A DNA stretch of 64,000 nt, taken from Anaerostipes rhamnosivorans. GTDB lineage: Bacteria; Bacillota; Clostridia; Lachnospirales; Lachnospiraceae. The stretch lies in the NCBI RefSeq assembly GCF_005280655.1, contig NZ_CP040058.1, positions 653,001 to 717,000 on the forward strand, read 5' to 3'. How positions within the stretch are numbered: position 1 is the stretch's first letter; each line of letters starts with the position of its first letter. Positions 34,072 through 43,382 of the stretch are shown piece after piece. The notes under the pieces are model-generated. The model searched no databases and was not told the origin of the DNA. It worked only from the letters and a program-made list of their open reading frames with translations. The position numbers and the translations under genes are program-made.

Positions 34072-35412
34072 TTATTCTGCGTTCAGCGCCGCCATGGTGA
34101 TATAGTTATACGGCTGGTTAAAGTGCGGGAGGAAGAACAAGTCAAACAGTTTTAACTTATCAATGGTGACTTTCTCCTGTATCGCCATGGAGAATAAGTG
34201 GATGGACATGGAGATATCGTAGTCAGAGCAAAGCTGGGCGCCCAGGATCCGCCGGGTCTTCTTGTCATAGACGATACGGATGACCACTTTATAATTGTCC
34301 TTTTCCATGAATCCGGCTTTCTGCCAGTCCTCATAGTCTGTGGCGGCGGCATCAAAACCAAGTTTTTTTGCGCGGTCCAGGGAGAGACCTGTGCTTACCA
34401 TATTTAAACCCCAGATACTGATGCCGTTGGAGCCCTGGACTCCCGGAGATTTCAGTTCCGTGCCGCAGGCATTGTGGGCCGCGATGATCCCGGAACGGAC
34501 CGCATTGGTGGCCAGTGCGATATAATCCGTATCCTCGATGGCGTTGTTGTACACGGTAGAGCAGTCTCCCACGGCATAGACATCCGGATGGCTTGTCTGC
34601 TGCATAAGATCCGTCTCATAGGCTCCGTTTTTGTTAAACTGTCGAAGCTGGCCGTTTCCAAGTTTTGTATTGGGACGGAATCCCACACAGAAGATGACCA
34701 TATCCGCATCATAGCTGTTTTTATCTGTAATGACCTTTTCAACCCTCGTATTTCCTTCCAGGCGTTCCACTTTTTCTTCAAATGCCAGGTGAATTCCGTG
34801 GTCAGAAAGCTGTTTTTCCATACGCTTGCAGAACATCTCGTCATAGTAGGCAGAGAGGCAGGTCTTGGCGCAGTCGATCAAAGTCACTTCCCGTCCATTG
34901 CGCTGGAAAGCCTCGGCAAGTTCCACTCCGATATAACCGCCGCCCACTACAGCAACCTTTTTAATGGAGGTATCTCCGAGCTTTTCAATGACCTCCTGGG
35001 CGTTCTGGTAGAGCTTTACAAACTGGACGTTGTCAAGACTCATGCCCGGAAGCTGGGGTCCTACAGGGGTTGAACCAGTGGCAAGGATCAATTTGTCGTA
35101 AGAGTATTCTTTGTCTTTGCCGGACGCATCTTTTACATAGACAGTCTTTTTATCAAAATCAATGGAGTTGACCGAGGTCTCCATATAGATTTTGGCTCCC
35201 TTTCCTTCAAGGATCTCCTTACTGGAATAAAACAGACCGTCAGGACCTGAGATTTGTCCGCCAATCCACAGAGCCATCCCGCATCCTAAAAAGCTGATGT
35301 TGGAATTGGCGTCAAATGCGGTGACATCCACATCTTTATAATGATCCAGAATTGTATTCAGTGCCGCGGTGCCGGCGTGGTTTGCGCCGACGACAATAAT
35401 TTTGTTTGGCAT
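34072..35412 (-). CDS. nox: NADH oxidase (FAD-dependent, CoA-disulfide-reductase family)
   Basis: A 446-residue flavoprotein with an N-terminal FAD site ([14 protein letters not shown]), the redox-active Cys44 in [12 protein letters not shown], the NAD(P)H site [15 protein letters not shown], the second FAD motif [10 protein letters not shown] and a C-terminal dimerisation domain. The single active cysteine is typical of water-forming NADH oxidases of Lactobacillales and Clostridia, which protect against oxygen and regenerate NAD+. It precedes the hydrogenase-like gene in a two-gene minus-strand operon, a pairing that suggests a joint redox role. TTTGATTC-rich sequence with TATTAT upstream may be the promoter. 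Confidence 0.9.
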   Translation of the reverse strand: MPNKIIVVGANHAGTAALNTILDHYKDVDVTAFDANSNISFLGCGMALWIGGQISGPDGLFYSSKEILEGKGAKIYMETSVNSIDFDKKTVYVKDASGKDKEYSYDKLILATGSTPVGPQLPGMSLDNVQFVKLYQNAQEVIEKLGDTSIKKVAVVGGGYIGVELAEAFQRNGREVTLIDCAKTCLSAYYDEMFCKRMEKQLSDHGIHLAFEEKVERLEGNTRVEKVITDKNSYDADMVIFCVGFRPNTKLGNGQLRQFNKNGAYETDLMQQTSHPDVYAVGDCSTVYNNAIEDTDYIALATNAVRSGIIAAHNACGTELKSPGVQGSNGISIWGLNMVSTGLSLDRAKKLGFDAAATDYEDWQKAGFMEKDNYKVVIRIVYDKKTRRILGAQLCSDYDISMSIHLFSMAIQEKVTIDKLKLFDLFFLPHFNQPYNYITMAALNAE

Positions 35413-35585
35413 AGTCCTAATCTCCTTTGATTCAAATAATATTTCTTCTGGTATTCAGTATTCCAAAAAATAAAAAAATTATCTGTGATTTGGAAGAAAA
35501 GGTGATAAGATGTTTGTTTTTTTAGCTTTGGGCAAAACTTAAGACAATACTTTTAGTAAATATAATCCTCAGGAGGAAACAGTTT

Positions 35586-36746
35586 ATGCTCATTATAAAT
35601 GGCAGGATTCTGCCGATGACAGGGGAAGAAATCAAACAGGGATATCTGAGTACAGAAGGGAAATACATCAAAGAGCTGGGCAGCGTGGAGCAGGCGCCCA
35701 AGCCAGAGAACGGCGAGGAAGTGCTCGACGCTGCCGGCGCCTGGGTTATGCCGGGACTGATTGATGCTCACTGTCATGTAGGCATCATCGAGGAGAAACG
35801 GGGAGAGGCCGGCGATGACTGCAATGAGGTCACAGACCCTGTCACTCCTCAGATCCGGGCTATTGACGGCGTCAATCCCATGGACCCTGCCTTTCATGAT
35901 GCGATCATTGCAGGGATTACCTCTGTGATGACAGGACCGGGAAGCGCTAATGTGGTAGGAGGCCAGTCTGTGTTTATGAAGACGCACGGACGTTGTATCG
36001 ATCAGATGGCAGTGCTTGAACCGGCAGCCATAAAAACAGCGTTTGGAGAAAATCCCAAAAACGAGTACGGCGGAAGGGAGCTGATGCCTTCCACCCGAAT
36101 GGGGACGGCAGCAATTTTAAGAGAAGCTTTGTTTCAGGCGAAACAGTATCAGCAGGACAGGAAAGCAGGGAAACTGGAAAAGAAAGATTTCCGCATGGAA
36201 CCGTGGATACCGGTTCTGGAAAAGAAGATACCATTAAAAACCCATGCCCACAGGGCTGATGACATCCTGACAGCGATCCGGATCGCAAAAGAGTTTGATA
36301 TTGATCTGACACTGGACCACTGTACGGAAGGACACCTGGTGGCGCAAGAGATTGCCGCATCCGGCTTCCCGGCGATCATAGGACCGGATCTGACGGCAAG
36401 ATCTAAGATCGAAGTACAGAACATGAGCTTTAAAACCAACGGGATTCTGGAAAAAGCAGGGGTGCTCACAGCCATTATGACAGACCATCCGGTATCCCTG
36501 ATCCGTTATCTGCCTCTTTGTGCGGGATTGGCGGTGAAGCAGGGGATGAGCATGGAGGGAGCGTTAAGGGCCATCACCATCAACGCCGCAAAGATATGCC
36601 GGACAGATCACAGGGTCGGAAGCCTGGAGCCTGGAAAGGATGCGGACATCGCTGTCTTTTCCGGCAACCCGGTCAACACCCTGACAAAGACTATATATAC
36701 AATCATTGACGGAGAAGTTGTTTACCGGGAAGGAGATCACAGCTAA
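35586..36746 (+). CDS. amidohydrolase family protein (imidazolonepropionase/dihydroorotase-like)
   Basis: A 386-residue metal-dependent hydrolase. Metal ligands are visible in DAHCHVG (HxH), KTHAHRADD, LDHCTEGH and the Asp of MTDHPVSL; the C-terminal beta-sandwich ends GSLEPGKDADIAVFSGNPV, typical for the family. Substrate prediction is not possible; clostridial relatives are usually just called amidohydrolase. AGGAGG precedes the ATG, and TATAAT near 35563 with TTAAGA 16 bases before it is a candidate promoter. It stands alone. Confidence 0.87.
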   Translation: MLIINGRILPMTGEEIKQGYLSTEGKYIKELGSVEQAPKPENGEEVLDAAGAWVMPGLIDAHCHVGIIEEKRGEAGDDCNEVTDPVTPQIRAIDGVNPMDPAFHDAIIAGITSVMTGPGSANVVGGQSVFMKTHGRCIDQMAVLEPAAIKTAFGENPKNEYGGRELMPSTRMGTAAILREALFQAKQYQQDRKAGKLEKKDFRMEPWIPVLEKKIPLKTHAHRADDILTAIRIAKEFDIDLTLDHCTEGHLVAQEIAASGFPAIIGPDLTARSKIEVQNMSFKTNGILEKAGVLTAIMTDHPVSLIRYLPLCAGLAVKQGMSMEGALRAITINAAKICRTDHRVGSLEPGKDADIAVFSGNPVNTLTKTIYTIIDGEVVYREGDHS

Positions 36747-36782
36747 GGTTTTTAAATTCTTAATTTAAGAACCCTTTTCTTC

Positions 36783-36812
36783 TTGACATTTAAATATTAC
36801 AGATGTAAGATT
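36783..36812 (+). promoter_or_regulatory. promoter with BlaI/MecI-type operator
   Basis: A perfect TTGACA (36783-36788) stands 17 bases before TAAGAT (36806-36811). Between and over them lies TATTACAGATGTAAGA (36795-36810), whose core TACAGATGTA fits the TACANNTGTA dyad bound by BlaI/MecI-family repressors. No blaI-like gene is in this window. Confidence 0.55.
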
Positions 36813-36839
36813 TGTAAAACAAGAAAAAGGAGAGCGTCA

Positions 36840-37970
36840 ATGAAGCAGAATATTTGGCTATTGATCTTAATCTTAAGTCTCTGTACACTGTCAGCCTGCG
36901 CAGAGAAAAAGACAGACAAAAATGAAACAGTCAGAGAGGAGCTTATTAAGGCTGCAGGCAGTTACCGGGATATTTATATAAAGGCGGAGAAGGGCAGAGG
37001 GAAGAATACTGTCCTGTCTGAAAAGGAAGTTCACAGGATCGTGGACCAGCTGGGCAGGAATGGGTATACATCAGCCTGCATGGGAAATGACTGTAATATG
37101 AAGAACATACAGAAGGTAACGAGAGGGCTTAAGAAGGCCAAAGAAGGAAAGAAAGGACAGGCTGTATTTTACTGTGTCACTTCATCCGGAGGCCTTCATA
37201 GGTACGAAATGAAGTTTCAGGGCAAAAAAATGAGCGTGACCGATGCTTATCTGGACTGGGATAAAAAGCAGCAGCCGGCTGTCTCCTATATAGACACCAA
37301 AACAGCTGCCAAATGGGAGTATACAAAAAAGGGGTGGCTGATCTGGGAGACGGTTCCCACAGAAAACGAGGAGATGGATACCCACTGTATGGTCAGGGTG
37401 CTGCCTCTCAGTGATGACTGCCGGAGGCTTAACAGAGAGTACATAAGTCCTGTGGGATACCGGGGAAATAACCTGTTTCTGACGGACTGGGACAGAAAGA
37501 ATCATAAAAACTTGTACTTAAATGATTTGTATGAGTATTTTTATTATATGAAGCATCACCGATACTTTCAGGATGACAACAGCGTGGACAGGATAACGTC
37601 TGAAAAGTTTGAAGCTGTTATGCAGGACTATCTGCCGTTTTCAAAAAAGGAAATCAGGCAGTACGCAGATTACAGTGAGAAGGACAGCACTTATCTGTGG
37701 GAGCCGTTAAGGGGCTGGAATCTGACTCCCCAGTCCATGCCAGTGCCGGAGGTTGTGGACGTTGAACATAAGGGGGGAGGTATGACAGTCCTGACGGTGG
37801 ATGCTCTCCTGAAACAGAAAGGTACAGACCAGGCATTTACACATCAGGTGGTACTGCAAAAGCAGAAAGATGGCAGGGTTTGGTTTGTCAAGAATACCAT
37901 CATTTCTGAACACAGGGATAAGCTGCCGGCTTATCAAAAAAGGAACCAGAAACGGCATCCAGAAGCATAG
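36840..37970 (+). CDS. uncharacterised lipoprotein
   Basis: A 376-residue protein with a lipoprotein signal peptide: MKQNIWLLILILSLCTLSAC, with lipobox LSAC and Cys20 as the lipidation site. The mature part is hydrophilic, lysine- and tyrosine-rich, without a domain I recognise; it may belong to a Lachnospiraceae-restricted family of conserved lipoproteins. AAGGAGAG precedes the ATG at 36840; the open frame extends upstream through the promoter. The BlaI-type operator suggests induction by a cell-wall or beta-lactam-related signal, which would be new for this protein; that is inference. Confidence 0.75.
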   Translation: MKQNIWLLILILSLCTLSACAEKKTDKNETVREELIKAAGSYRDIYIKAEKGRGKNTVLSEKEVHRIVDQLGRNGYTSACMGNDCNMKNIQKVTRGLKKAKEGKKGQAVFYCVTSSGGLHRYEMKFQGKKMSVTDAYLDWDKKQQPAVSYIDTKTAAKWEYTKKGWLIWETVPTENEEMDTHCMVRVLPLSDDCRRLNREYISPVGYRGNNLFLTDWDRKNHKNLYLNDLYEYFYYMKHHRYFQDDNSVDRITSEKFEAVMQDYLPFSKKEIRQYADYSEKDSTYLWEPLRGWNLTPQSMPVPEVVDVEHKGGGMTVLTVDALLKQKGTDQAFTHQVVLQKQKDGRVWFVKNTIISEHRDKLPAYQKRNQKRHPEA

Positions 37971-38038
37971 AGAAGATACACAGATAAAGGCTATCGGAGA
38001 ATAAGAATATCTGATATAATAAAACAAATGAAAAGAGG

Positions 38039-38078
38039 CCTCTTCCGCAGGAAAATCTGCGGCGGAGGTTTTCTTTTC
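38039..38078 (+). terminator. terminator or attenuator between the lipoprotein and EFR1 genes
   Basis: CCTCTTCCGCAG pairs with CTGCGGCGGAGG (one mismatch), followed by TTTTCTTTT. A TATAAT at 38015-38020 just before it leaves open that it acts on a short leader of the next gene rather than on the lipoprotein transcript. Confidence 0.6.
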
Positions 38079-38123
38079 CGGAGTGCAGCGATGATAAGTC
38101 TCTTCAGGTAAGGAGTGAACGGT

Positions 38124-38909
38124 ATGGAGATATCAAAAGCCAAGATTATTTTTTTCAGCCCTACATACAGCACAGAGAAGATCACAAAGCTTCTGGGGAA
38201 TGTCTGGGGAGAGGAGTCGTGCGAGGCCATCGACATTTCACGTTACCCAGATGCCGGAAAGCATTATGAATTTCAAAGCGATGAGATTGTCTATTTCGGC
38301 GTCCCATCCTATGGGGGACGCGTTCCGGCTCCTGCGGTCCAAAGATTTCGTAATATGAAAGGAAACGGGGCACCGATCGTTCTTGTGGCCGTGTTCGGAA
38401 ACCGCGATTATGACGATACCCTGTTGGAGTTAAAAGACCTGGCAGAGGAACAGGGGTTTGTCCCGGCAGCGGCAGTGGCGGCGGTGGCAGAGCATTCCAT
38501 CATGCGGCAGTATGCGGCGGGAAGGCCGGATGAACTGGATCAAAAAGAGTTACAGGAATACGCGGAAAAGATTCAGGCGAAACTCAAAGCAGCAGAGGAG
38601 CCCAAACAGCTGAGTCCGTTGTCCGTAAAAGGAAACCGGCCGTACCGAGAATACAACGGGGTCCCTATGAAGCCGTCTGCCGGTAAGCAGTGCACAAAAT
38701 GTGGAGTCTGTGCAGTACAGTGTCCAGTGGGAGCGATTTCCCCGGAAAAGCCGGATGAGACGGACAGAGACAAATGTATCTCCTGCATGAGGTGTATTGC
38801 GGTATGTCCGCAGCATGCCCGGAGTGTCAGCAGGCCTGTCCTGATGGCCGCGTCCATGAAGCTGAAAAAGGCCTGTGCCAATCCAAAGAGAAATGAGTTG
38901 ATGTTATGA
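38124..38909 (+). CDS. EFR1-type flavodoxin/ferredoxin fusion
   Basis: A 261-residue protein with an N-terminal flavodoxin-like domain (FFSPTYSTEKITKLL, FGVPSYGGRVPAPAVQRF) and a C-terminal 2x[4Fe-4S] ferredoxin (CTKCGVCAVQCPVGAI and CISCMRCIAVCPQHA). Clostridial EFR1-family proteins presumably carry electrons between ferredoxin pools; partners are unknown. The ATG at 38124 is 9 bases after GTAAGGAG; a GTG at 38115 is too close to the site. The last 4 bases overlap the MBL-fold gene (ATGA), so the two are translationally coupled. Confidence 0.85.
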   Translation: MEISKAKIIFFSPTYSTEKITKLLGNVWGEESCEAIDISRYPDAGKHYEFQSDEIVYFGVPSYGGRVPAPAVQRFRNMKGNGAPIVLVAVFGNRDYDDTLLELKDLAEEQGFVPAAAVAAVAEHSIMRQYAAGRPDELDQKELQEYAEKIQAKLKAAEEPKQLSPLSVKGNRPYREYNGVPMKPSAGKQCTKCGVCAVQCPVGAISPEKPDETDRDKCISCMRCIAVCPQHARSVSRPVLMAASMKLKKACANPKRNELML

Positions 38910-39712
38910 AACCGGAATTGATCTTGTTGGGCACCGGAAACGCCATGGTCACCAAGTGCTATAACACGTGTTTTGCTATACATCATGAGGACGAATATCT
39001 CTTGGTGGATGCCGGTGGAGGAAACGGGATCCTTGCTCAGATCGAAAGGGCGGAGATACCGTTCGGGCAGATCCGTCACATGTTTCTGACTCATGCCCAC
39101 ACGGACCACATACTGGGAGCGGTGTGGATGGTCAGAAAGATCGCATCCATGATGATCTCTGAAACATATTACGGACGTTTTACGATTTACTGCCATAGGG
39201 AGGCCGCTCATATCTTAAAAGAAATCTGCCGTCTCACCCTTGCCGGAAAGTTTTTAAGGCTTCTGGACAGCAAGATCCTGATCCAGGAAGTGGAGGACGG
39301 AGAGAAGAGGGAGATGTCCGGATTCACAGTCCGGTTTTTTGATATTCAGTCTACGAAGGCCAGACAGTTTGGATTCCGGGCAGACTGGCAGGACGGGATC
39401 TCTCTGGCATGCCTGGGGGATGAGCCGTATAACAGTGTCTGCAGAGCTTACGTGGAAGGTGCCGACTGGCTGATGTGTGAGGCGTTTTGTCTGTACGGCA
39501 TGCGGGATATATTCCAGCCGTATGAAAAGCACCACAGCACGGCGTTGGATGCGGGCAATCTGGCCGAGAAACTGAGGGTTAAGAATCTGGTGCTTTATCA
39601 TACAGAGGATACCGACTTGGCAAACAGAAAAAGGCAATATACAAAAGAGGCAGAACTGATATTTTCAGGAAATGTTTTTGTGCCGGATGATCTGGAAGTA
39701 TTAAAGCTTTGA
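38906..39712 (+). CDS. MBL-fold metallo-hydrolase (RNase Z-like)
   Basis: A 268-residue metallo-beta-lactamase-fold protein. The metal motif is THAHTDHILG; further ligands are probably in GDEPYNS (Asp), EAFCLYG and LYHTEDTD (His). The N-terminal LILLGTGNAMVTKCYNTCF is typical for the RNase Z/arylsulfatase branch, but the exosite arm of tRNase Z is not evident, so tRNA processing should not be assumed. Coupled to the EFR1-type gene by an ATGA overlap. Confidence 0.85.
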   Translation: MKPELILLGTGNAMVTKCYNTCFAIHHEDEYLLVDAGGGNGILAQIERAEIPFGQIRHMFLTHAHTDHILGAVWMVRKIASMMISETYYGRFTIYCHREAAHILKEICRLTLAGKFLRLLDSKILIQEVEDGEKREMSGFTVRFFDIQSTKARQFGFRADWQDGISLACLGDEPYNSVCRAYVEGADWLMCEAFCLYGMRDIFQPYEKHHSTALDAGNLAEKLRVKNLVLYHTEDTDLANRKRQYTKEAELIFSGNVFVPDDLEVLKL

Positions 39713-39721
39713 AGACTGGGC

Positions 39722-40237
39722 TCAGCAGCTTAAGTTGTTCAAATAGTGGCGGAAGATTTTTGCATGTATCTTCTCGTCCATAGCAATACGATTCAGCACG
39801 GCACAGACAAACTGATCCTGTATCTTAGAGGCAGTCTCCAGATAAAAGTTGGCGGCTGCCTCTTCTGCTTCTACGTTGTCCTTCATGGCCTTCCGGATAT
39901 TGTGTGTGTAGCCGGGAGCATTTCCAGTCCAGCATTGGCAGGTGTCCTGCGCAAAACTGGGGTCACCGCCCAGAAGTGTCACAAGGGTTCCAAGCATCTG
40001 CAGATGGTGCATTTCTACGTTGGCGATTTTTGAGATGGTTTCGGCCAGGGAAGTATGCTTCTGAAAGAAGATCCAGTTCTGATAAATATATGTGGTGATC
40101 GCAGTCAGCTCACTGGACTGGGCTCTCAGCGCAGGCACGATCATGTCAGCATAGCGTGGGTTTCTGCGTGCAACTTTAATAGGCGGATAAGGACGGGAGT
40201 CAGTGACTGCCGGTTTGTAAGAATCAGAAAATGTCAT
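39722..40237 (-). CDS. ferritin-like di-iron protein, probable spore-associated
   Basis: A 171-residue four-helix ferritin-like protein. Metal ligands are arranged as in that superfamily: Glu in RAQSSELTAIT, EMHHLQML (ExxH), EAEEAAANFYLE and DEKIHAKIF (ExxH). The N-terminal YPPIKVARRNPRYADMI recalls CotJC-like coat proteins, but the match is partial. AAAGGAA precedes the ATG. Upstream AC-N16-CATACTATA fits a sigma-K promoter. It converges with the MBL-fold gene. A function in spore-coat oxidative protection is plausible but unproven. Confidence 0.75.
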   Translation of the reverse strand: MTFSDSYKPAVTDSRPYPPIKVARRNPRYADMIVPALRAQSSELTAITTYIYQNWIFFQKHTSLAETISKIANVEMHHLQMLGTLVTLLGGDPSFAQDTCQCWTGNAPGYTHNIRKAMKDNVEAEEAAANFYLETASKIQDQFVCAVLNRIAMDEKIHAKIFRHYLNNLSC

Positions 40238-40269
40238 AAGAAAAATTCCTTTGCTGTTTCAGTTGTTTT

Positions 40270-40296
40270 TATAGTATGCCAAGGCAGGGAAACAGT
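40270..40296 (-). promoter_or_regulatory. sigma-K-like promoter of the ferritin-like gene
   Basis: On the minus strand AC (complement of 40295-40296), 16 bases, then CATACTATA (complement of 40270-40278), about 30 bases before the ATG. The rest of the 320-base gap to the next gene holds only promoter-like AT-rich sequence (TATAAT at 40510-40515). Confidence 0.5.
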
Positions 40297-40558
40297 GAAT
40301 CTATGTTATGAGTTATTTACCACTATTTAAGTCACGCTTTTGAAATGCGCTCCTCCAATAGTGGCAAATAACTTTGGTAAAGCGGCTCCTTTTGCTTCTA
40401 TCATTTTCGTTTTGTGTGTTTTCTCTAAACGTTACAAATTCGTTCAGGCTTACTGACAGTTCGTTAGAGAATAGATGAAATTTATAAAAACAAAAGGTGC
40501 CCTTCTGGGTATAATAAAACGGACTGAAAGCAGATGTGGTGTTGAAGGAGGATAGGGC

Positions 40559-43312
40559 GTGGAAGACAAAACGGCAGGAGAAAATGTAAAAATTGAATAC
40601 GATAACAGAAATCTTCTAGGTGAGACTGTGGTCATCCGTCTGGATGAGGATTTCACAGTACTCAGCGGAAGCCCGGAGTTCTTTCTCTCTTATGGAAAAC
40701 AGGAGCGGTTCCAGGAGGACGGAGGATACAGTCTTTATGATGAAGACCGGGGCTGGGTCATGGACATGTTCTATGAAAAGGCTGCAAATGGTGATCCGGT
40801 CAGTGCGGAGTTCCGTCTGAAGACGGCCTGCAATTCCATCAGGTGGGTGCACTGTGAGGGCAAGAAGACTGGCGAGGAAAAAGGATATCCTATCTATCAA
40901 TTCGTTGTATTCGACGTGACGGAGCAGATTCAGAAACAGCTGGAGTATCGTCTTGCGGCGGAGAGTTCTGTGGATGTCTTGTTTGAGTACCTGCCAGAGA
41001 AGGATACACTTACCAGCCATGAGAGCCAGAAGATGGGCGGCAGAGAATATACGATTCAGGGATATATGCAGAATCTGAAGGGGTTGAAGATCGTTCATCC
41101 AGATGACCAGAAACTGGTGGAGGACATGATGAACGGAAGGATCAACAGTGCCCAGATCCGCATTAGGTACCCAGAAGAAGACAGCTACACGTGGACGCTG
41201 ATGCAGGGGGATGCCCTAAGAGAGAATGGAAGGGTCCAAAAGGTCATAGGAACCTTAAAAAATATATCCGATGAGATGGCAAGGGCTCAGGAATTAAAAA
41301 AACTGGAGAGGGAATCCCAGATCATGGCCGCCAGCATTCTTACCATGTACGGAGAGCTGATCGTACTAGACTTAAAGACCAGAAAGTACATGGTGCACAA
41401 AGCTGACGATTCCACGCAAGCAACTCTGGAGACAACACAAGCCGCAGATTTTGCGGAGGATAACCGGAAATATGCCATGGCTTTGATTCACCCTGAGGAC
41501 CGGCAGAGATTTTTTGATTTCTTTAATCTGGACTTCATGAAGGAACAGATCGATCTTGGACAGAGAAAGTTCTTTACACAAGTCCGGAGAAAAAATGGAG
41601 CTGGAGAATACCGGTGGTGCGAGATGATCGGAACTGCCATAAAAAATCATGAGAATGACGAATATAATATACTTCTAACATTCCGGGACATCGACGAGTT
41701 AAGACAGGCGAAACAGGAAAAAGAGCAGGCCGAGCACAGGTTTATCTCGGCAGTTAATGCATTTTATGACGCGATTTATGAGTATGAACTTCACACAGGG
41801 GAGATCCAGGTCTGGAAGGATATCCCAAGCGATGAAAAACCGATGATCACCAAGCTGATTAAAAATGGGGTCATGGATGAACGGCAGTATGGAATTCATC
41901 CGGATTACTATCAGGAGTTTGATGAAAAGCTTGGAAGAAAAAGTCTGATCCACTTCTTTGAAACCGGACAGGAATCTGTGTCGTCCGAAACCCTGTACCT
42001 ATGTGAAGACGGGGCCTACCGATGGTATGATACACAGATCCAGCTATTAGACCGGGATGCGCAGAAGACCCGTGTCATGGTCTGCTTTAAAAACGTGGAC
42101 GATGTGAGGAAGGAAGAAGAGAGGAAGAAGGAAGTACTAAGAGGAGCTCTTGCCCTGGCGGAAGAGTCCAACAACGCCAAATCAGATTTTCTTTCCAGGA
42201 TGTCCCATGATATCCGTACGCCGATGAACGCCATCATTGGGATGACGGCCATCGCCGAGGCAAGTGTGGACGATCCGGGACAGGTCAGGAACTGTTTACG
42301 TAAGATTCATGAATCAGCAGACTTCCTGCTGGCTCTGATCAACGACGTACTGGATATGTCAAAGATTGAGAGTGGTAAGATGAACATTGTCGCTGAGCCG
42401 TTTTGGATCCGGCAGCTGATTCGTGGCGCGGCAGATATGTGCCGGGAGCAGTCAGAACAAAAAAAACAGAGGCTGCTCTGCGAGACAGGATCCGGCACTG
42501 ATCACTGTTATCTAGGGGATACCCTTAGACTGAACCAGATACTGATGAACCTTCTAACCAATGCTGTGAAATATACAGGTGAGGGAGGAACCGTCCGGGT
42601 AAGTGCAGAGCGGATCCGGGAAGGCCGGAAAGCGGATGTCATCAGGATCAGGGTGGAGGACAACGGTATCGGTATTTCTGAGGAATTTCAAAAGAAGATC
42701 TTTCAGCCGTTTGAGCAGGAAGATGCGGGGGCAGGCAGGGTATTTGAGGGCAGCGGTCTCGGGCTGTCTATTACCCAGAATCTGGTTCATCTGATGAACG
42801 GTCAGATATCCCTGACCAGCCGTCTCGGGGAGGGAAGCTGTTTTGATGTAACACTTCCAATGCTGAAGGCTGAGGAAGAGGAGAAAATCCCAGAAGATGG
42901 GGAGACAGAGACCAAAGAGAAATTCCACTTTCGGGGAGAGAAAATCCTGATCGTGGAGGATAACGAACTGAACCGGGAGATCGCAGTGACGCTGCTTGAG
43001 ATGGCCGGACTGGAGACAGAAACTGCTGTAGATGGAAAAGATGCGGTAGACAAGTATACAGATTCTGATATAGGATACTATCAGGCCGTATTAATGGATA
43101 TACGGATGCCGGTGATGGATGGGCTGGAGGCTGTCAGGCGCATCAGAAACCTGAAAAGGGAGGATGCGGCGGTACCGGTGATCGCTATGACCGCCAATGC
43201 GTTCAGAGACGAGCAGCTTCAGGCGGAAAAAGCCGGCATGACCGCGTACCTGACAAAACCTGTGGAGGCCAGAGTGCTCTATAAAGTCCTTTGGAAATGC
43301 CTGGGGTACTGA
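40559..43312 (+). CDS. cytosolic PAS-domain hybrid histidine kinase
   Basis: A 917-residue protein without membrane segments. About four PAS-type regions (residues 10-125, 130-250, 260-385, 395-520) are followed by HisKA with the phospho-His in SRMSHDIRTPMNAIIGMT (about 545), HATPase (NLLTNAVKYT, DNGIGI, GSGLGLS) and a C-terminal receiver (ILIVEDNELNREI, phospho-Asp in AVLMDIRMPVMDG). No output domain is fused, so phosphate probably passes to a separate regulator. The GTG start has GAAGGAGG upstream. It is a paralogue of the kinase at 54685 and of the broken one at 5610-8538. The signal is unknown. Confidence 0.92.
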   Translation: MEDKTAGENVKIEYDNRNLLGETVVIRLDEDFTVLSGSPEFFLSYGKQERFQEDGGYSLYDEDRGWVMDMFYEKAANGDPVSAEFRLKTACNSIRWVHCEGKKTGEEKGYPIYQFVVFDVTEQIQKQLEYRLAAESSVDVLFEYLPEKDTLTSHESQKMGGREYTIQGYMQNLKGLKIVHPDDQKLVEDMMNGRINSAQIRIRYPEEDSYTWTLMQGDALRENGRVQKVIGTLKNISDEMARAQELKKLERESQIMAASILTMYGELIVLDLKTRKYMVHKADDSTQATLETTQAADFAEDNRKYAMALIHPEDRQRFFDFFNLDFMKEQIDLGQRKFFTQVRRKNGAGEYRWCEMIGTAIKNHENDEYNILLTFRDIDELRQAKQEKEQAEHRFISAVNAFYDAIYEYELHTGEIQVWKDIPSDEKPMITKLIKNGVMDERQYGIHPDYYQEFDEKLGRKSLIHFFETGQESVSSETLYLCEDGAYRWYDTQIQLLDRDAQKTRVMVCFKNVDDVRKEEERKKEVLRGALALAEESNNAKSDFLSRMSHDIRTPMNAIIGMTAIAEASVDDPGQVRNCLRKIHESADFLLALINDVLDMSKIESGKMNIVAEPFWIRQLIRGAADMCREQSEQKKQRLLCETGSGTDHCYLGDTLRLNQILMNLLTNAVKYTGEGGTVRVSAERIREGRKADVIRIRVEDNGIGISEEFQKKIFQPFEQEDAGAGRVFEGSGLGLSITQNLVHLMNGQISLTSRLGEGSCFDVTLPMLKAEEEEKIPEDGETETKEKFHFRGEKILIVEDNELNREIAVTLLEMAGLETETAVDGKDAVDKYTDSDIGYYQAVLMDIRMPVMDGLEAVRRIRNLKREDAAVPVIAMTANAFRDEQLQAEKAGMTAYLTKPVEARVLYKVLWKCLGY

Positions 43313-43382
43313 CTGTGAAGGAACCTTGTGGAAAGGCGCTGCATATTATAAAAGCATTGAGATAATAAGGATGTAGAGGCAC

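Noticed and set aside
38015..38081. Attenuator or riboswitch leader for the EFR1 gene
   Set aside because: Only one hairpin with a T-tract is visible and no alternative pairing or aptamer pattern; a plain terminator of the lipoprotein gene is simpler.
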